A DNA stretch of 45,911 nt from Verrucomicrobia subdivision 6 bacterium (lineage in GTDB: Bacteria; Verrucomicrobiota; Verrucomicrobiia; Methylacidiphilales; Verrucolacustridaceae), in NCBI GenBank assembly GCA_947442065.1, contig CANEUY010000003.1, positions 1 to 45,911 of the forward strand. Reading direction: 5' to 3'. The position numbers and the translations under genes are program-made. The notes below the pieces were generated by a model. It was given only the letters and a program-made list of their open reading frames with translations, ran no database searches and was not told the DNA's origin. Shown piece by piece: positions 7,400 to 15,568 of this stretch (position 1 is its first letter; each line of letters starts with the position of its first letter).

Positions 7400-7843
7400 C
7401 TATTTTTTCTTTTCGGGTTTGGAAGCCTTGGCGGGCTTGGTGGATTTGCCCTTGGCGGGTTCTTCCACGGTTTCAACTACGGGAGCGGGACGAACCACCC
7501 ATTCCAAAAGGGCAACCGGAGCGGCATCCCCTTGCCGATATCCAAGCTTTAGGATGCGGGTATAACCGCCGGAACGATCCTTGAAACGAGGAGCGATTTC
7601 CGCAAAGAGTTTATGAACCAAATCTGATTCATGCAGTGCGGAAAACGCTTGGCGACGGTGATGAAGGCTCCCCTTCTTGCCCAGGGTGACCAGTTTTTCC
7701 GCCACAGGACGAGCCGCCTTGGCTCGGGAGACGGTGGTCCGGACCCTCTCGTGCCGGATCAACGAGCCGACCAAATTGGCCAGCATGCTGTCCCGGTGCT
7801 GGGAGGTACGCCCCAGCTTCGTTGTGTTTTGACGATGTCTCAT
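7400..7843 (-). CDS. rplQ: 50S ribosomal protein L17
   Basis: A 147-residue protein with the L17 hallmark 'MRHRQNTTKLGRTSQHRDSM' start, then 'LIRHERVRTTVSRAKAARPV' and the conserved 'GGYTRILKLGYRQGDAAPVA' region. L17 binds 23S rRNA near the peptide exit tunnel outlet. The last 30 residues are a Lys/Ala/Pro-rich tail ('KGKSTKPAKASKPEKKK') beyond the usual end of about 120 residues. The ATG overlaps the rpoA stop by 4 nt (ATGA), and this is the last gene of the ribosomal block. No intrinsic terminator is visible after it. Confidence 0.97.
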   Translation of the reverse strand: MRHRQNTTKLGRTSQHRDSMLANLVGSLIRHERVRTTVSRAKAARPVAEKLVTLGKKGSLHHRRQAFSALHESDLVHKLFAEIAPRFKDRSGGYTRILKLGYRQGDAAPVALLEWVVRPAPVVETVEEPAKGKSTKPAKASKPEKKK

Positions 7844-8871
7844 GCCTGTCCATTCGCCCCAAACGCCTCAAGCGGAGCAGCCGGGGCGGTCAGAAGGGAG
7901 GAATCAAATTTCATGCCGAGGGAAAGACCCAGCGAAGTCAGCTTGTCCTTGATCTCATTCAGGGACTTCTTGCCGAAGTTCCGATATTTCAGCATTTCAG
8001 CCTCAGACTTGAGAGCCAGCATTCCCACAGTGGTGATATTGGCATTATTCAGGCAGTTGGCTGCACGGACAGAGAGTTCGATCTCGTTCACGCTCATGGC
8101 CAACAATTTTTTCAAGGCCGTATTTTCCACCGGCGCCTCAAACTTCACTTCTTCGAATTCGATCGGTTCCTTGTCAAAGTTGGCAAAGATGTCGAGGTGA
8201 TGCCGGAGGATACCCGCCGAATGCAAGAGGGCTTCGTCCGGGGTCAAGCGTCCATCGGTCCATAGTTCAAGAACCAGCTTGTCATAATCGGTGCGTTGAC
8301 CGACCCGGGTGTTTTTCACCTCATATTTCACCTTGGTAACAGGCGAAAAAAGAGAGTCCACAGGAATGAGTCCAATGGGGGAATCTTCCCGCTTGTTGTC
8401 CTCCCAAGTCGCGTATCCACGTCCGACCCGGACTTCGAATTCGGCCTCGAACTTGGATTTTTTGTCGAGGGTACAGATGACTTCCTTCGGGTTCAGGACT
8501 TCCACGCCTGCATCCAGTTCAATGTCCGCCGCCGTCACAGGACCTTCCTTGTTCACCTTGAGGGTGAGCAAACGGGGCTCGCGATTCGGGAGTTTGAATT
8601 TCAATTTTTTAAGATTGAGAACGATTTCGGTAATGTCTTCCACCACGTTTTCAATGGTGCTGAATTCATGTTGGACCCCGGCAATCTTGACACTGGTGAT
8701 TGCTGCCCCTTCGAGGGAGCTCAGCAAAACACGCCGCAGGGAATTTCCAAGGGTGGTTCCATAGCCGGCTTCAAAAGGTTCTGCCGTAAACTGGGCGTAG
8801 GTCTCCGTGGCGGTTTCTTCGTTTTTTTGCAGGCGGTTAGGCAGTTCGAATCTTCCAAGTCGTAGTGGCAT
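7840..8871 (-). CDS. rpoA: DNA-directed RNA polymerase alpha subunit
   Basis: A 343-residue alpha subunit with both domains. The N-terminal dimerisation domain contains 'GYGTTLGNSLRRVLLSSLEG' and 'VEDITEIVLNLKKL'. A linker around residue 245 leads to the C-terminal DNA-binding domain with 'ELSVRAANCLNNANI', the 'KYRNFGKKSLNEIKDKL' helix-hairpin-helix and 'LGLSLGM'. Alpha nucleates polymerase assembly, and its C-terminal domain contacts UP elements and activators. The last 17 residues are a short Ala-rich tail. The ATG at 8869-8871 has GGAAAGAGAG upstream. It is separated from rpsD by a 117-nt structured spacer, unlike the tight spacing elsewhere in the block. Confidence 0.98.
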   Translation of the reverse strand: MPLRLGRFELPNRLQKNEETATETYAQFTAEPFEAGYGTTLGNSLRRVLLSSLEGAAITSVKIAGVQHEFSTIENVVEDITEIVLNLKKLKFKLPNREPRLLTLKVNKEGPVTAADIELDAGVEVLNPKEVICTLDKKSKFEAEFEVRVGRGYATWEDNKREDSPIGLIPVDSLFSPVTKVKYEVKNTRVGQRTDYDKLVLELWTDGRLTPDEALLHSAGILRHHLDIFANFDKEPIEFEEVKFEAPVENTALKKLLAMSVNEIELSVRAANCLNNANITTVGMLALKSEAEMLKYRNFGKKSLNEIKDKLTSLGLSLGMKFDSSLLTAPAAPLEAFGANGQA

Positions 8872-8958
8872 AGTCTTTTCTCTCTTTCCGGCCGGGTTAC
8901 CCCTCCCCCGCTACCTGGAGAAGGGACCTACGGCCGATCCTGATCTGTTTTTGTTTTT

Positions 8959-8979
8959 CACCGTCGGTAGCGGACGGCG
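8959..8979 (-). other. hairpin in the rpsD-rpoA spacer
   Basis: In the 117-nt rpsD-rpoA gap the minus-strand transcript can form a 7-bp stem (CGCCGTC with GACGGTG, one G-U pair, 7-nt loop) just after the rpsD stop. No U-run follows, so it is not a canonical terminator. It may be a processing site, attenuator or protein-binding element. GC-rich palindromes CGGCCG near the rpoA start add further structure. Confidence 0.4.
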
Positions 8980-8988
8980 AAAGATTTT

Positions 8989-9600
8989 TTAGGAACGCGA
9001 ATACAATTCGACAACCAACTGTTCATTGGCCACCGGATTGAGTTCATCCCGAGTGGGAATCCTGGTGAGGGTTCCCTTGAAATTGTCTTTATTGAGGGTC
9101 AACCAATCCGGAACAGGTCGGATCTGGCTTTTTTCGAGCCCTTTCGTTCCCAGTTGGCGTGATTTTGGATTATCCCGCACCTCAATCACATCGCCAGTCC
9201 GGCAACTATAACTTGGAATCGTCACCTTGCGTCCATTCACAGCAATATGCCCGTGGGAAACCATCTGGCGGGCACCCCGACGGGTCGAAGAAAAGCCAAG
9301 ATGATCCACTACGCTGTCGAGGCGCGTTTCGAGCAGTTGCAGGAGTTTTTCACCTGTCACCCCGCGGCTTTGGACCGCTTTCTGATAATACCGGCGAAAC
9401 TGTTTTTCGAGGATACCATAGCCATATTTCATCTTCTGCTTCTCGCCTACCGCGATGGCAAAATCGGACTGTTTGCGACGCCCCTTGGCACCATGAACGC
9501 CCGGAGGAAAATTACGACGCTCAAGGGCCTTGGAGGGACCGAAGATCGGTTGACCAAAACGGCGGTTAATCTTGTCACGGGATCCTGTATAGCGTGCCAT
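8989..9600 (-). CDS. rpsD: 30S ribosomal protein S4
   Basis: A 203-residue S4, primary 16S rRNA binder and in many bacteria a translational repressor of its operon. It has 'MARYTGSRDKINRRFGQPIF', the 'SRRG/ARQMVSHGHIAVNGR' S4 RNA-binding domain ('STRRGARQMVSHGHIAVNG') and the C-terminal 'NEQLVVELYSRS'. I chose the ATG at 9598-9600 because AAGGAGGAG sits just upstream and the protein then begins at the family start; the frame is open further upstream but overlaps rpsK. The N-terminal region has no CxxC zinc motif, so this is a zinc-free S4. Confidence 0.97.
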   Translation of the reverse strand: MARYTGSRDKINRRFGQPIFGPSKALERRNFPPGVHGAKGRRKQSDFAIAVGEKQKMKYGYGILEKQFRRYYQKAVQSRGVTGEKLLQLLETRLDSVVDHLGFSSTRRGARQMVSHGHIAVNGRKVTIPSYSCRTGDVIEVRDNPKSRQLGTKGLEKSQIRPVPDWLTLNKDNFKGTLTRIPTRDELNPVANEQLVVELYSRS

Positions 9601-9611
9601 AAAACTCCTCC

Positions 9612-10181
9612 TTACACGCGCCGAGCCTTGCGCATGCGGCAACCATTGTGAGGGACTGGGGTCACGTCCCGGATTGTGCTGACTTCGAGGCCAACAGCCT
9701 GCAGGGCCCGTACAGCGGATTCACGGCCCATTCCGGGCCCTTTGACGCGAACTTCGACTTCCTTCAGCCCGTGAGCCATCGCCTGACGGCTCGCATCTTG
9801 GGCAACAACCTGGGCCACATAGGCAGTTGATTTTTTTGAGCCACGGAATCCCATTTTCCCGGCGCTCGACCAGGCAATAACATTCCCTTTGAGATCCGTG
9901 ATCGAAACCACCGTGTTGTTAAAAGTCGCCAGGACATGAGCCACCCCATTCGCAATCTGCTTGGCCCCTTTGATCTTGGGGATCTTGATCTTCGAAGCAT
10001 CCTCCAAACCGTCCAAAGTGAGACTCTCGGGAGCGAGAATAACCTCTTCTTTTTTCGCTCCGTCCTTGCCCCCGGCAGCCGGCTTGGCTCCTTTGGCTTT
10101 CTTGACTTTCGCTGGCTCAGGATTAGCGGCTTTGGCTTTTGATTCTGCCTTCGCTTCGGGTTTTTTTTCGTTTTCGCTCAT
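9612..10181 (-). CDS. rpsK: 30S ribosomal protein S11 with long N-terminal extension
   Basis: A 189-residue protein, against about 130 for typical S11. The S11 core starts near residue 75: '[20 protein letters not shown]', '[20 protein letters not shown]' and the closing '[17 protein letters not shown]'. S11 forms the platform of the small subunit near the mRNA exit. The first 65 residues are a Lys/Ala/Glu low-complexity extension ('[19 protein letters not shown]'). There is no later ATG before the core, so I accept the upstream ATG at 10179-10181, although it lacks a Shine-Dalgarno. 'GPGMGRES' replaces the usual 'GPGAGRE'. It lies between rpsM and rpsD. Confidence 0.95.
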   Translation of the reverse strand: MSENEKKPEAKAESKAKAANPEPAKVKKAKGAKPAAGGKDGAKKEEVILAPESLTLDGLEDASKIKIPKIKGAKQIANGVAHVLATFNNTVVSITDLKGNVIAWSSAGKMGFRGSKKSTAYVAQVVAQDASRQAMAHGLKEVEVRVKGPGMGRESAVRALQAVGLEVSTIRDVTPVPHNGCRMRKARRV

Positions 10182-10186
10182 GAGAA

Positions 10187-10582
10187 TTATGTCTTGGCCG
10201 CTTTGGCGTCCTTACTACGGACAACTCCAACGGTCTTCCGGGGGCCCTTCCGGGTCCGGGCATTGGTCGAAGTCCGTTGTCCACGGACGGGGAGTCCCTT
10301 GCGATGACGAATTCCCCGATAGCAATTCACCGTCTGAAGGCGCTTGAGATTCTGTTGAATTTCGCGGCGCAAATCCCCTTCGATCAGAAAGCGATTCCTC
10401 TGGATGACACCGATAATGCGGTTGATCTGCTGGTCGGTCAGGTCCTTTGCACGAAGATCAGATGGAATTTCCGCTTCCTCGATCACCTGCCGGGCCCGGG
10501 TTGGCCCAAGTCCGTAAACGTAACGAAGGCTGAACTCTGCCCTTTTTTCTCCCGGAATATCGACACCTAAAACACGTGGCAT
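10187..10582 (-). CDS. rpsM: 30S ribosomal protein S13
   Basis: A 131-residue S13, head protein of the small subunit contacting the P-site tRNA and L5. Visible blocks are '[20 protein letters not shown]', '[19 protein letters not shown]' (helix-two-turn-helix), '[20 protein letters not shown]' and the basic tail '[20 protein letters not shown]'. The short C-terminal extension is Lys/Ala-rich, like several neighbours. It follows rpmJ by 7 nt and precedes rpsK by 5 nt in the alpha operon. Confidence 0.98.
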   Translation of the reverse strand: MPRVLGVDIPGEKRAEFSLRYVYGLGPTRARQVIEEAEIPSDLRAKDLTDQQINRIIGVIQRNRFLIEGDLRREIQQNLKRLQTVNCYRGIRHRKGLPVRGQRTSTNARTRKGPRKTVGVVRSKDAKAAKT

Positions 10583-10589
10583 GTTGAAT

Positions 10590-10706
10590 TTATCCCTGGC
10601 GCTGCTTTAAGCGCGGATTTTTTTTGTTGATGATGTAGATACGACCTCTCCGGCGAACAACTTGGCAGTCGCTGGTCCGGCGTTTGATGGAAGCACGTAC
10701 TTTCAT
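10590..10706 (-). CDS. rpmJ: 50S ribosomal protein L36, zinc-ligand-depleted form
   Basis: A 38-residue protein, found by reading the gap between rpsM and map: '[20 protein letters not shown]' then '[18 protein letters not shown]'. Start and end match L36 exactly. Aligned to the zinc-binding form (Cys11, Cys14, Cys27, His33), positions 11, 27 and 33 are Thr, Asn and Leu; only Cys14 remains. It should not hold zinc. The length is that of the ordinary form, not the longer paralogue found in proteobacteria. The ATG is at 10704-10706 with no Shine-Dalgarno, and a strong promoter candidate ends about 18 bases upstream. Confidence 0.95.
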   Translation of the reverse strand: MKVRASIKRRTSDCQVVRRRGRIYIINKKNPRLKQRQG

Positions 10707-10723
10707 AAAATAAGCAGTCAAAA

Positions 10724-10752
10724 ATCCTATCGAAGAAGACCTAGCTTGGCAA
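10724..10752 (-). promoter_or_regulatory. sigma-70-type promoter for the alpha operon
   Basis: On the minus strand TTGCCA (10752-10747) and TAGGAT (10729-10724) are separated by exactly 17 bases, matching 5/6 and 4/6 of consensus. Transcription would begin near 10717, leaving a leader of roughly 11 nt before the rpmJ ATG. It sits in the only sizeable gap (117 nt) between map and rpmJ. This would give the rpmJ-rpsM-rpsK-rpsD-rpoA-rplQ genes their own promoter. Confidence 0.6.
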
Positions 10753-10823
10753 GGCCCTTTCTCTCAAAGATATCTGACCCATCACAAAGCATGACCCCCT
10801 GCTCCGATCCGAATGAAAGAAGA

Positions 10824-11597
10824 TTATCCATGGGAAGAATCTGCCCCGGAGCGGGTTAAAACCTCCGCCTCGCCCTCGGTAATCAGAATCACATGTTCAA
10901 AATGAGCCGAATCCCTGCGGTCGGCGGTAACGGCTGTCCATCCGTCTTTTAGGATCCTGACTTCCGGCGTTCCCTCATTCACCATGGGCTCGATTGCCAA
11001 AGTCATTCCGGGCTTAAGAATGGGCCCCGTACCCGCTTTTCCAAAATTGGGAATCTGAGGTTCTTCGTGAAGTTTTCGGCCAACCCCATGCCCCACAAAC
11101 TCCTTCACGACACTGTAACCGGCCTCTTTCACGGTTTTTTCGATCGCATGACAAATATCCCCGAGGCGACCACCCCCTTTGGCGGCCTGGATTCCCGCCA
11201 TCAAGGATGCTTCGGTGCGTTCCAAAAGTTTTTGACGACCGGGGGTAATGGCTCCCAATCCCACCGTAATCGCGGTATCTCCCACCCATCCATCCAAAAC
11301 AATCCCCACATCCAGTTTAACAACATCCCCGTAGGACAGTTTCCGCCCTCCCCCGATTCCATGCACAACCTCCTCATTGACGGAAATACAAAGTTGCCCT
11401 GGAAATTTTCGGTACCCAAAAAAAGCGCTCCGCGCCCCTTCCCTCGCCATGATTTCCCCGGCCCATTGATCGACTTCTTTTGTTGTTCTTCCCGGCTCAA
11501 GACGAGTCGCCAGTTCTTCGAGAACTTTCCTCGCCAAACGGCAACTCGCGCGCATCCCGGCAATGCCGGCGGCATCCTTAATGGGAATGGTTGGCAT
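10824..11597 (-). CDS. map: methionine aminopeptidase type I
   Basis: A 257-residue enzyme that removes the initiator Met from nascent proteins. The five metal ligands are recognisable: Asp in 'KLDVGIVLDG', Asp in 'WVGDTAITV', His in 'VGHGVGRKLHEEP', Glu in 'AIEPMVN', and Glu in 'DSAHFEHVILIT'. The conserved substrate His is in 'VNEEVVHGI'. I chose the ATG at 11595-11597 ('MPTIPIKDAAGIAGM'), which has GAAGGG upstream; the open frame continues into secY but that part is not family-like. Position between secY and rpmJ is common, but adk before it and infA after it, frequent companions, are absent. Confidence 0.96.
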   Translation of the reverse strand: MPTIPIKDAAGIAGMRASCRLARKVLEELATRLEPGRTTKEVDQWAGEIMAREGARSAFFGYRKFPGQLCISVNEEVVHGIGGGRKLSYGDVVKLDVGIVLDGWVGDTAITVGLGAITPGRQKLLERTEASLMAGIQAAKGGGRLGDICHAIEKTVKEAGYSVVKEFVGHGVGRKLHEEPQIPNFGKAGTGPILKPGMTLAIEPMVNEGTPEVRILKDGWTAVTADRRDSAHFEHVILITEGEAEVLTRSGADSSHG

Positions 11598-11632
11598 AGC
11601 CCTTCGGCAAAAATCCAAAAAACAAAAAAGCC

Positions 11633-13126
11633 TTACCGAAGCGAGAGAACGATCCCGCCCAGGGCAATGATCGCGATGATCACAAGCAACCAAGCAATCT
11701 GACGCTCAGAAATGGCATTCGAGGTGGAAACCGCACCGCTCGTGCTCCGACCTTTGATGCGACCTTTCTTCAAAAAGCCGTCATAATGCCGCTGGAGAAG
11801 ATAGGTTTCCGCCTGCCTCATGGTGTCGAGCATGACACCCACGATGATCAACAAACCGGTCCCACCAAAAAACTGAGCCGTGATGCTGGGAACACCAAGA
11901 AAGTTTTGCACCAACATCGGGAGAACCGCCAGGGCCGTGAGAAATATGGCTCCGGCAAAAGTCAACCGTGTCATCGCATAATCCAAAAATTGGGCGGTCG
12001 TTTCACCGGGACGGACTCCGGGGATGAAGCCCCCGTGGCGCTTCATGTCGTCGGCGATCTGGATGGGATTAAAGACCATCGCCACCCAAAAATAGGAAAA
12101 GAAGAAGATCATTCCCGCATACAAAACGTAGTGGAGGGTTCCGGTAGCGAGGGCCGCCGAAATCCGGTTCGCAGTGGGAGATCCCGGAAAAAGAAATCCC
12201 AGGATGCTGGCGGGGAAAAGCAGGATGGCATTGGCAAAGATGATCGGCATCACCCCTGCGTAATTGACCTTAAGAGGAAGGAACGAAGTCTGCCCCCCAT
12301 AAACACGGTTCCCTCGGACCTGCTTGGCATACTGCACGCTGACCTTCCGCAATGCCTGAGTCAGCGCAATCGTCGAAGCGATCACAATGAAAAGAAATGC
12401 CAGCAATAAAAAGAGAATGAATGGACTGATCGGCTCTTTCCCGCTACCCGCCGGAGGAACAAAAACCTGCCACCCGGCCACCAGAGCCGCAGGGAGACGG
12501 GCAACAATGCCAATCGTGATGACCAGGGAGATACCATTGCCGATCCCCTTCTCGGTCACCTGTTCACCAATCCACATCAAAAGCATGGTTCCCGCCGTTA
12601 AGGTGATAACCGTGATGATCCGGAAAGCCAGCCCAGGTTCCGGAACAAGTGGCCCAAGGCGTTGAATCACCTGGTCGATCCCTGAAAAAATCGGGATTCT
12701 GGAAGGATTCTCAAAACTCACTGCCAAGAGATACCCCTGAACAACGCAAAGAACCAGAGTCCCAAGGCGTGTGTACTGGGTGATCTTCTGGCGTCCCCCT
12801 TCCTCCCTTACCATTTTCCCCAACGAAGGTATCACCCCCGTGGCTAACTGCATGACAATGCTGGCACTGATGTACGGCATGATCGTGAGCGAAAAGATTG
12901 CGCAGTTTTCGAGAGCTCCTCCGCTAAAGAGGTTGAAGAGCCCAATCACACTCCCCTGATCCTGTTGATCCACGACTTGGCGGAAAAACTCCCCCAGAAC
13001 CAGCGGGTTGATCCCAGGGCAAGGGATGGATGCCCCGATTCGGACAACCACAATCAGGGCAAGTGTGAAAATGATCCTCTGACGTAACTCAGGAATCTTG
13101 AAACAATTCAGGAGGGCGTGGAGCAT
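11633..13126 (-). CDS. secY: protein translocase channel subunit SecY
   Basis: A 497-residue polytopic protein forming the protein-conducting channel with SecE, encoded some 24 kb upstream in the same block. About ten hydrophobic helices are visible. Family blocks include 'LRQRIIFTLALIVVVRIGA' (TM1), 'NLFSGGALENCAIFSLTIMP' (plug/TM2 region), 'GNGISLVITIGIVARLP', 'RKVSVQYAKQV' with 'LPLKVNYAGVMPIIFANAIL', and 'DDMKRHGGFIPGVRPGETTA' (cytoplasmic loop contacting SecA and ribosome). The C-terminal tail has a Ser/Thr-rich linker before a final hydrophobic helix ('WLLVIIAIIALGGIVLSL'). This extra C-terminal helix is a little unusual against the canonical ten-helix end. Confidence 0.98.
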   Translation of the reverse strand: MLHALLNCFKIPELRQRIIFTLALIVVVRIGASIPCPGINPLVLGEFFRQVVDQQDQGSVIGLFNLFSGGALENCAIFSLTIMPYISASIVMQLATGVIPSLGKMVREEGGRQKITQYTRLGTLVLCVVQGYLLAVSFENPSRIPIFSGIDQVIQRLGPLVPEPGLAFRIITVITLTAGTMLLMWIGEQVTEKGIGNGISLVITIGIVARLPAALVAGWQVFVPPAGSGKEPISPFILFLLLAFLFIVIASTIALTQALRKVSVQYAKQVRGNRVYGGQTSFLPLKVNYAGVMPIIFANAILLFPASILGFLFPGSPTANRISAALATGTLHYVLYAGMIFFFSYFWVAMVFNPIQIADDMKRHGGFIPGVRPGETTAQFLDYAMTRLTFAGAIFLTALAVLPMLVQNFLGVPSITAQFFGGTGLLIIVGVMLDTMRQAETYLLQRHYDGFLKKGRIKGRSTSGAVSTSNAISERQIAWLLVIIAIIALGGIVLSLR

Positions 13127-13149
13127 GGCCCGTCAGTGACCCTTGGGGC

Positions 13150-13596
13150 CTATTTTTTCAGGAGGGTGATTTTGGCACCCGCCGCTTCGAGGGCGGATTT
13201 GGCCGATTCACTGGCCGCATGCACCTCAAGCACAAGATTTTTTGGTTTTAATTTTCCGCCACCGAGGATTTTGACCCCTTCCCATTCGCCCTTGACCAAA
13301 CCACATTGGCGAAGGCTGGATTCATCCACTTTCGATCCGTCGGAAAACAAATCCAAGCTGCTCAAATTAACAGGAGCAAAACGATGGGTAAAAACGGCAT
13401 TATTAAAGCCCCGTTTTGGAATTCGGCGGATAAGAGGCATCTGACCACCTTCGAATCCAAGGCGAAGACTTCCACCCGAACGGGCTTTTTGTCCCTTGTG
13501 CCCCTTCCCGGAGGTCTTCCCCTTGCCTGAGCTTTCTCCGCAACCCAGCCGTTTCCTGCGATGTCTTGCCCCAGGGCGTGGAATCGTTGTGCTCAT
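13150..13596 (-). CDS. rplO: 50S ribosomal protein L15
   Basis: A 148-residue late-assembly 50S protein. It has the Gly/Arg/Lys-rich N-terminus '[20 protein letters not shown]', then '[20 protein letters not shown]' and 'PKRGFNN', and a C-terminal domain ending '[14 protein letters not shown]'. Its ATG overlaps the rpsE stop by 4 nt. Normally rpmD (L30) lies between rpsE and rplO; the overlap leaves no room for it. Confidence 0.98.
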   Translation of the reverse strand: MSTTIPRPGARHRRKRLGCGESSGKGKTSGKGHKGQKARSGGSLRLGFEGGQMPLIRRIPKRGFNNAVFTHRFAPVNLSSLDLFSDGSKVDESSLRQCGLVKGEWEGVKILGGGKLKPKNLVLEVHAASESAKSALEAAGAKITLLKK

Positions 13597-14225
13597 GAAG
13601 CTACCTCACTCCCCGTTGTTTTCGGGGTCCGTTTTTTACCACGAAGCTCAAGAATCTGGGTCCGGGTCCGGAGCTTGGAAAGAGCATCCACCGTGGCTTT
13701 CACCACATTGGCGGCATTGCTCGAACCCATCGACTTGGCCAAAACATCCTTCACTCCAGCGGCCTCAAGAACCGAACGAACTCCACCCCCGGCAATCAAA
13801 CCTGTTCCGAGGGAGGCAGGACGGAGCAAAACACGCCCTCCACCAAATGCGCCGTTCACTTCATGAGGAAGAGTGCTCGGTCCGATATTGTAGGTGTAGA
13901 GATTCTTTTTGGCGTTTTCCGTTCCCTTGCGGATGGCTTCTGCCACTTCCCTTGCCTTACCGAAACCGACGCCCACTTTCCCTTTTTTGTCACCTACTAC
14001 CAAAAGGGCGCTAAAGCTAAAGCGACGGCCACCCTTCACCACCTTGGCGCAACGATTCACGAACACGACTTTCTCAAACATGTCGGAGGGAGTCCGCGTG
14101 CGCTCACGACGATTGGTCGTGGGCTCTGACTTCGGAATAAATTCCGAGGTCTTGGAAAAGGCCTTCTCCGGAATCGCCTCGGGTTCGACAGCGACCTCTT
14201 TATCTGGGTTAGGAACAACGCTCAT
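13593..14225 (-). CDS. rpsE: 30S ribosomal protein S5
   Basis: A 210-residue S5, which with S4 guards the mRNA entry and decoding accuracy. The core starts at about residue 49: '[20 protein letters not shown]', '[17 protein letters not shown]', '[20 protein letters not shown]' and '[20 protein letters not shown]'. The first 48 residues are a charged, Glu/Pro-rich extension longer than usual. A start at the internal Met49 would trim it, but Met1 is well placed 13 nt after rplR. It is coupled to rplO by ATGA. Confidence 0.97.
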   Translation of the reverse strand: MSVVPNPDKEVAVEPEAIPEKAFSKTSEFIPKSEPTTNRRERTRTPSDMFEKVVFVNRCAKVVKGGRRFSFSALLVVGDKKGKVGVGFGKAREVAEAIRKGTENAKKNLYTYNIGPSTLPHEVNGAFGGGRVLLRPASLGTGLIAGGGVRSVLEAAGVKDVLAKSMGSSNAANVVKATVDALSKLRTRTQILELRGKKRTPKTTGSEVAS

Positions 14226-14238
14226 GCCATTTACCTCT

Positions 14239-14604
14239 TTAGAATTTCAAGCCAGCCTGCCGAGCCGCCTCGGCAAAAGCCTTCACTTTTCCGTGATAGA
14301 GAAATCCACCCCGATCGAAGACCACGGCGGAGATTCCTTTTTTCGAAGCCCGTTCAGCCACCGTCTGCCCCATTTTGGCAGCACCGGCCACGTTGGCTTT
14401 GATCCCTTTTTTGAGATTTTCTTCCAAAGTCGAAACAGCTGCCAGGGTCTTTCCCGCCACATCATCGATGACCTGGGCATAAATATTTTTGCCGCTAAAG
14501 GAAACACAAAGGCGGGGTTTTGCGGCATCACCGCGCAGACGGAGACGAATCCGCTTATGAATCCGCACCCGTCGTTCACGGCGTAATTTGGATGGATTAG
14601 GCAT
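14239..14604 (-). CDS. rplR: 50S ribosomal protein L18
   Basis: A 121-residue 5S rRNA-binding protein. It has a basic N-terminus '[19 protein letters not shown]', then '[20 protein letters not shown]', '[11 protein letters not shown]' and the conserved end '[20 protein letters not shown]' followed by 'ARQAGLKF'. With L5 it anchors 5S rRNA in the central protuberance. Standard spc-operon position between rplF and rpsE, spacing 9 and 13 nt. Confidence 0.98.
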   Translation of the reverse strand: MPNPSKLRRERRVRIHKRIRLRLRGDAAKPRLCVSFSGKNIYAQVIDDVAGKTLAAVSTLEENLKKGIKANVAGAAKMGQTVAERASKKGISAVVFDRGGFLYHGKVKAFAEAARQAGLKF

Positions 14605-14613
14605 AAATTTTGA

Positions 14614-15162
14614 TTAGGCCGACTTGCTCTGAGCAGTCTTGCCTTCCTTCCGGCGGATATTCTCGCCCGCGTAACGTACGCCCTTGCCCTTATAGGGTTC
14701 GGGAGGGGCGTATCCGCGGATGTCGGCACAGACCGCACCGACCAACTGTTTGTCCGATCCTTCTACCGTCAACCGGGTATTGTCCGTGACTGTCACTTTG
14801 ATTTCAGCCGGAACCGGATATTCGATCGGATGCGATTTTCCAAGATTCAGGACCAGCTTTTTCCCTTGGAGGTTCGCCTTGAAACCAACGCCGTGAATTT
14901 CGAGATTTTTTGTGTAACCGACACTCACGCCCTGGACCACATTCTGGACCAGGCTGCGGGCCAGCCCATGCATTGAACGGGCGGAACGATCTTCCCCATC
15001 CCGGGTCAGAACAATTTTTCCGCCATCAATTTTGGCGGAGATCTTCGGCGGAAGGTCGAGACCCAGCTTCCCCTTCGGGCCTTCAGCCTTGAGATGCCTG
15101 CCATCCAAAGCCACCTTAACGTTGGCCGGGACAGGAACGGGATTATTGCCTACGCGCGACAT
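14614..15162 (-). CDS. rplF: 50S ribosomal protein L6
   Basis: A 182-residue protein with the two repeated L6 folds: 'MSRVGNNPVPVPANVKVALD', 'VKAEGPKG'-type 'LKAEGPKGKLGLDLPP', and the C-terminal rRNA-binding block 'VCADIRGYAPPEPYKGKGVR' with 'YAGENIRRKEGK'. It sits near the sarcin-ricin loop and factor-binding site. The stop is 9 nt from rplR; the start is 2 nt after rpsH. Confidence 0.98.
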   Translation of the reverse strand: MSRVGNNPVPVPANVKVALDGRHLKAEGPKGKLGLDLPPKISAKIDGGKIVLTRDGEDRSARSMHGLARSLVQNVVQGVSVGYTKNLEIHGVGFKANLQGKKLVLNLGKSHPIEYPVPAEIKVTVTDNTRLTVEGSDKQLVGAVCADIRGYAPPEPYKGKGVRYAGENIRRKEGKTAQSKSA

Positions 15163-15164
15163 GA

Positions 15165-15563
15165 TTACCAGACCACGAGGAGAAGTTCCCCGCCCACATT
15201 TTGTTTTTTTGCATCTTCACCCGAAATGACCCCGCGCGGGGTCGAAAGAATGGAAACTCCGAGTCCCCCAAGATATTTGGGAATTTCATTTGCTCCCACA
15301 TAACGCCGAAGGCCGGGCTTGGAGAGACGCCGGATACAGGTGATGGCTTTGCCCGTACGCGCATTCCCGGTCTTCATGGAAATGTGAAAATCAGTATGTT
15401 TCCCGTCTTTTTTAAGCTCGAAATCCTCAATAAAACCTTCCTTCTTGAGGATCGCCAGCACACTTCCCCGCATTTTGGAATGCTTCGCTTTGACCGTTTT
15501 GATTCCGGCCGTGGATGCGTTCCGGATCTGGGTGAGAAAATCAGCAAGTGGATCGGTAACCAT
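15165..15563 (-). CDS. rpsH: 30S ribosomal protein S8
   Basis: A 132-residue central-domain 16S rRNA binder: 'DPLADFLTQIRNAS' near the N-terminus, 'KAKHSKMRGSVLAILKKEGF' and 'IEDFELKKDGKH', ending in 'GLGVSILSTPRGVISGEDAK' and 'GGELLLVVW'. In E. coli S8 represses the spc operon through a site at rplE; no such site was tested here. The ATG at 15561-15563 is 5 nt after the rpsN stop. Confidence 0.98.
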   Translation of the reverse strand: MVTDPLADFLTQIRNASTAGIKTVKAKHSKMRGSVLAILKKEGFIEDFELKKDGKHTDFHISMKTGNARTGKAITCIRRLSKPGLRRYVGANEIPKYLGGLGVSILSTPRGVISGEDAKKQNVGGELLLVVW

Positions 15564-15568
15564 AAAAC

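Noticed and set aside
9601-9642. N-terminal extension of S4 to a start inside rpsK
   Set aside because: An ideal ribosome-binding site and the family start 'MARYTG' point to the ATG at 9600.
10707-10823. infA or another small gene between map and rpmJ
   Set aside because: I read the gap on the minus strand and found no IF-1-like frame; it contains the promoter candidate instead.
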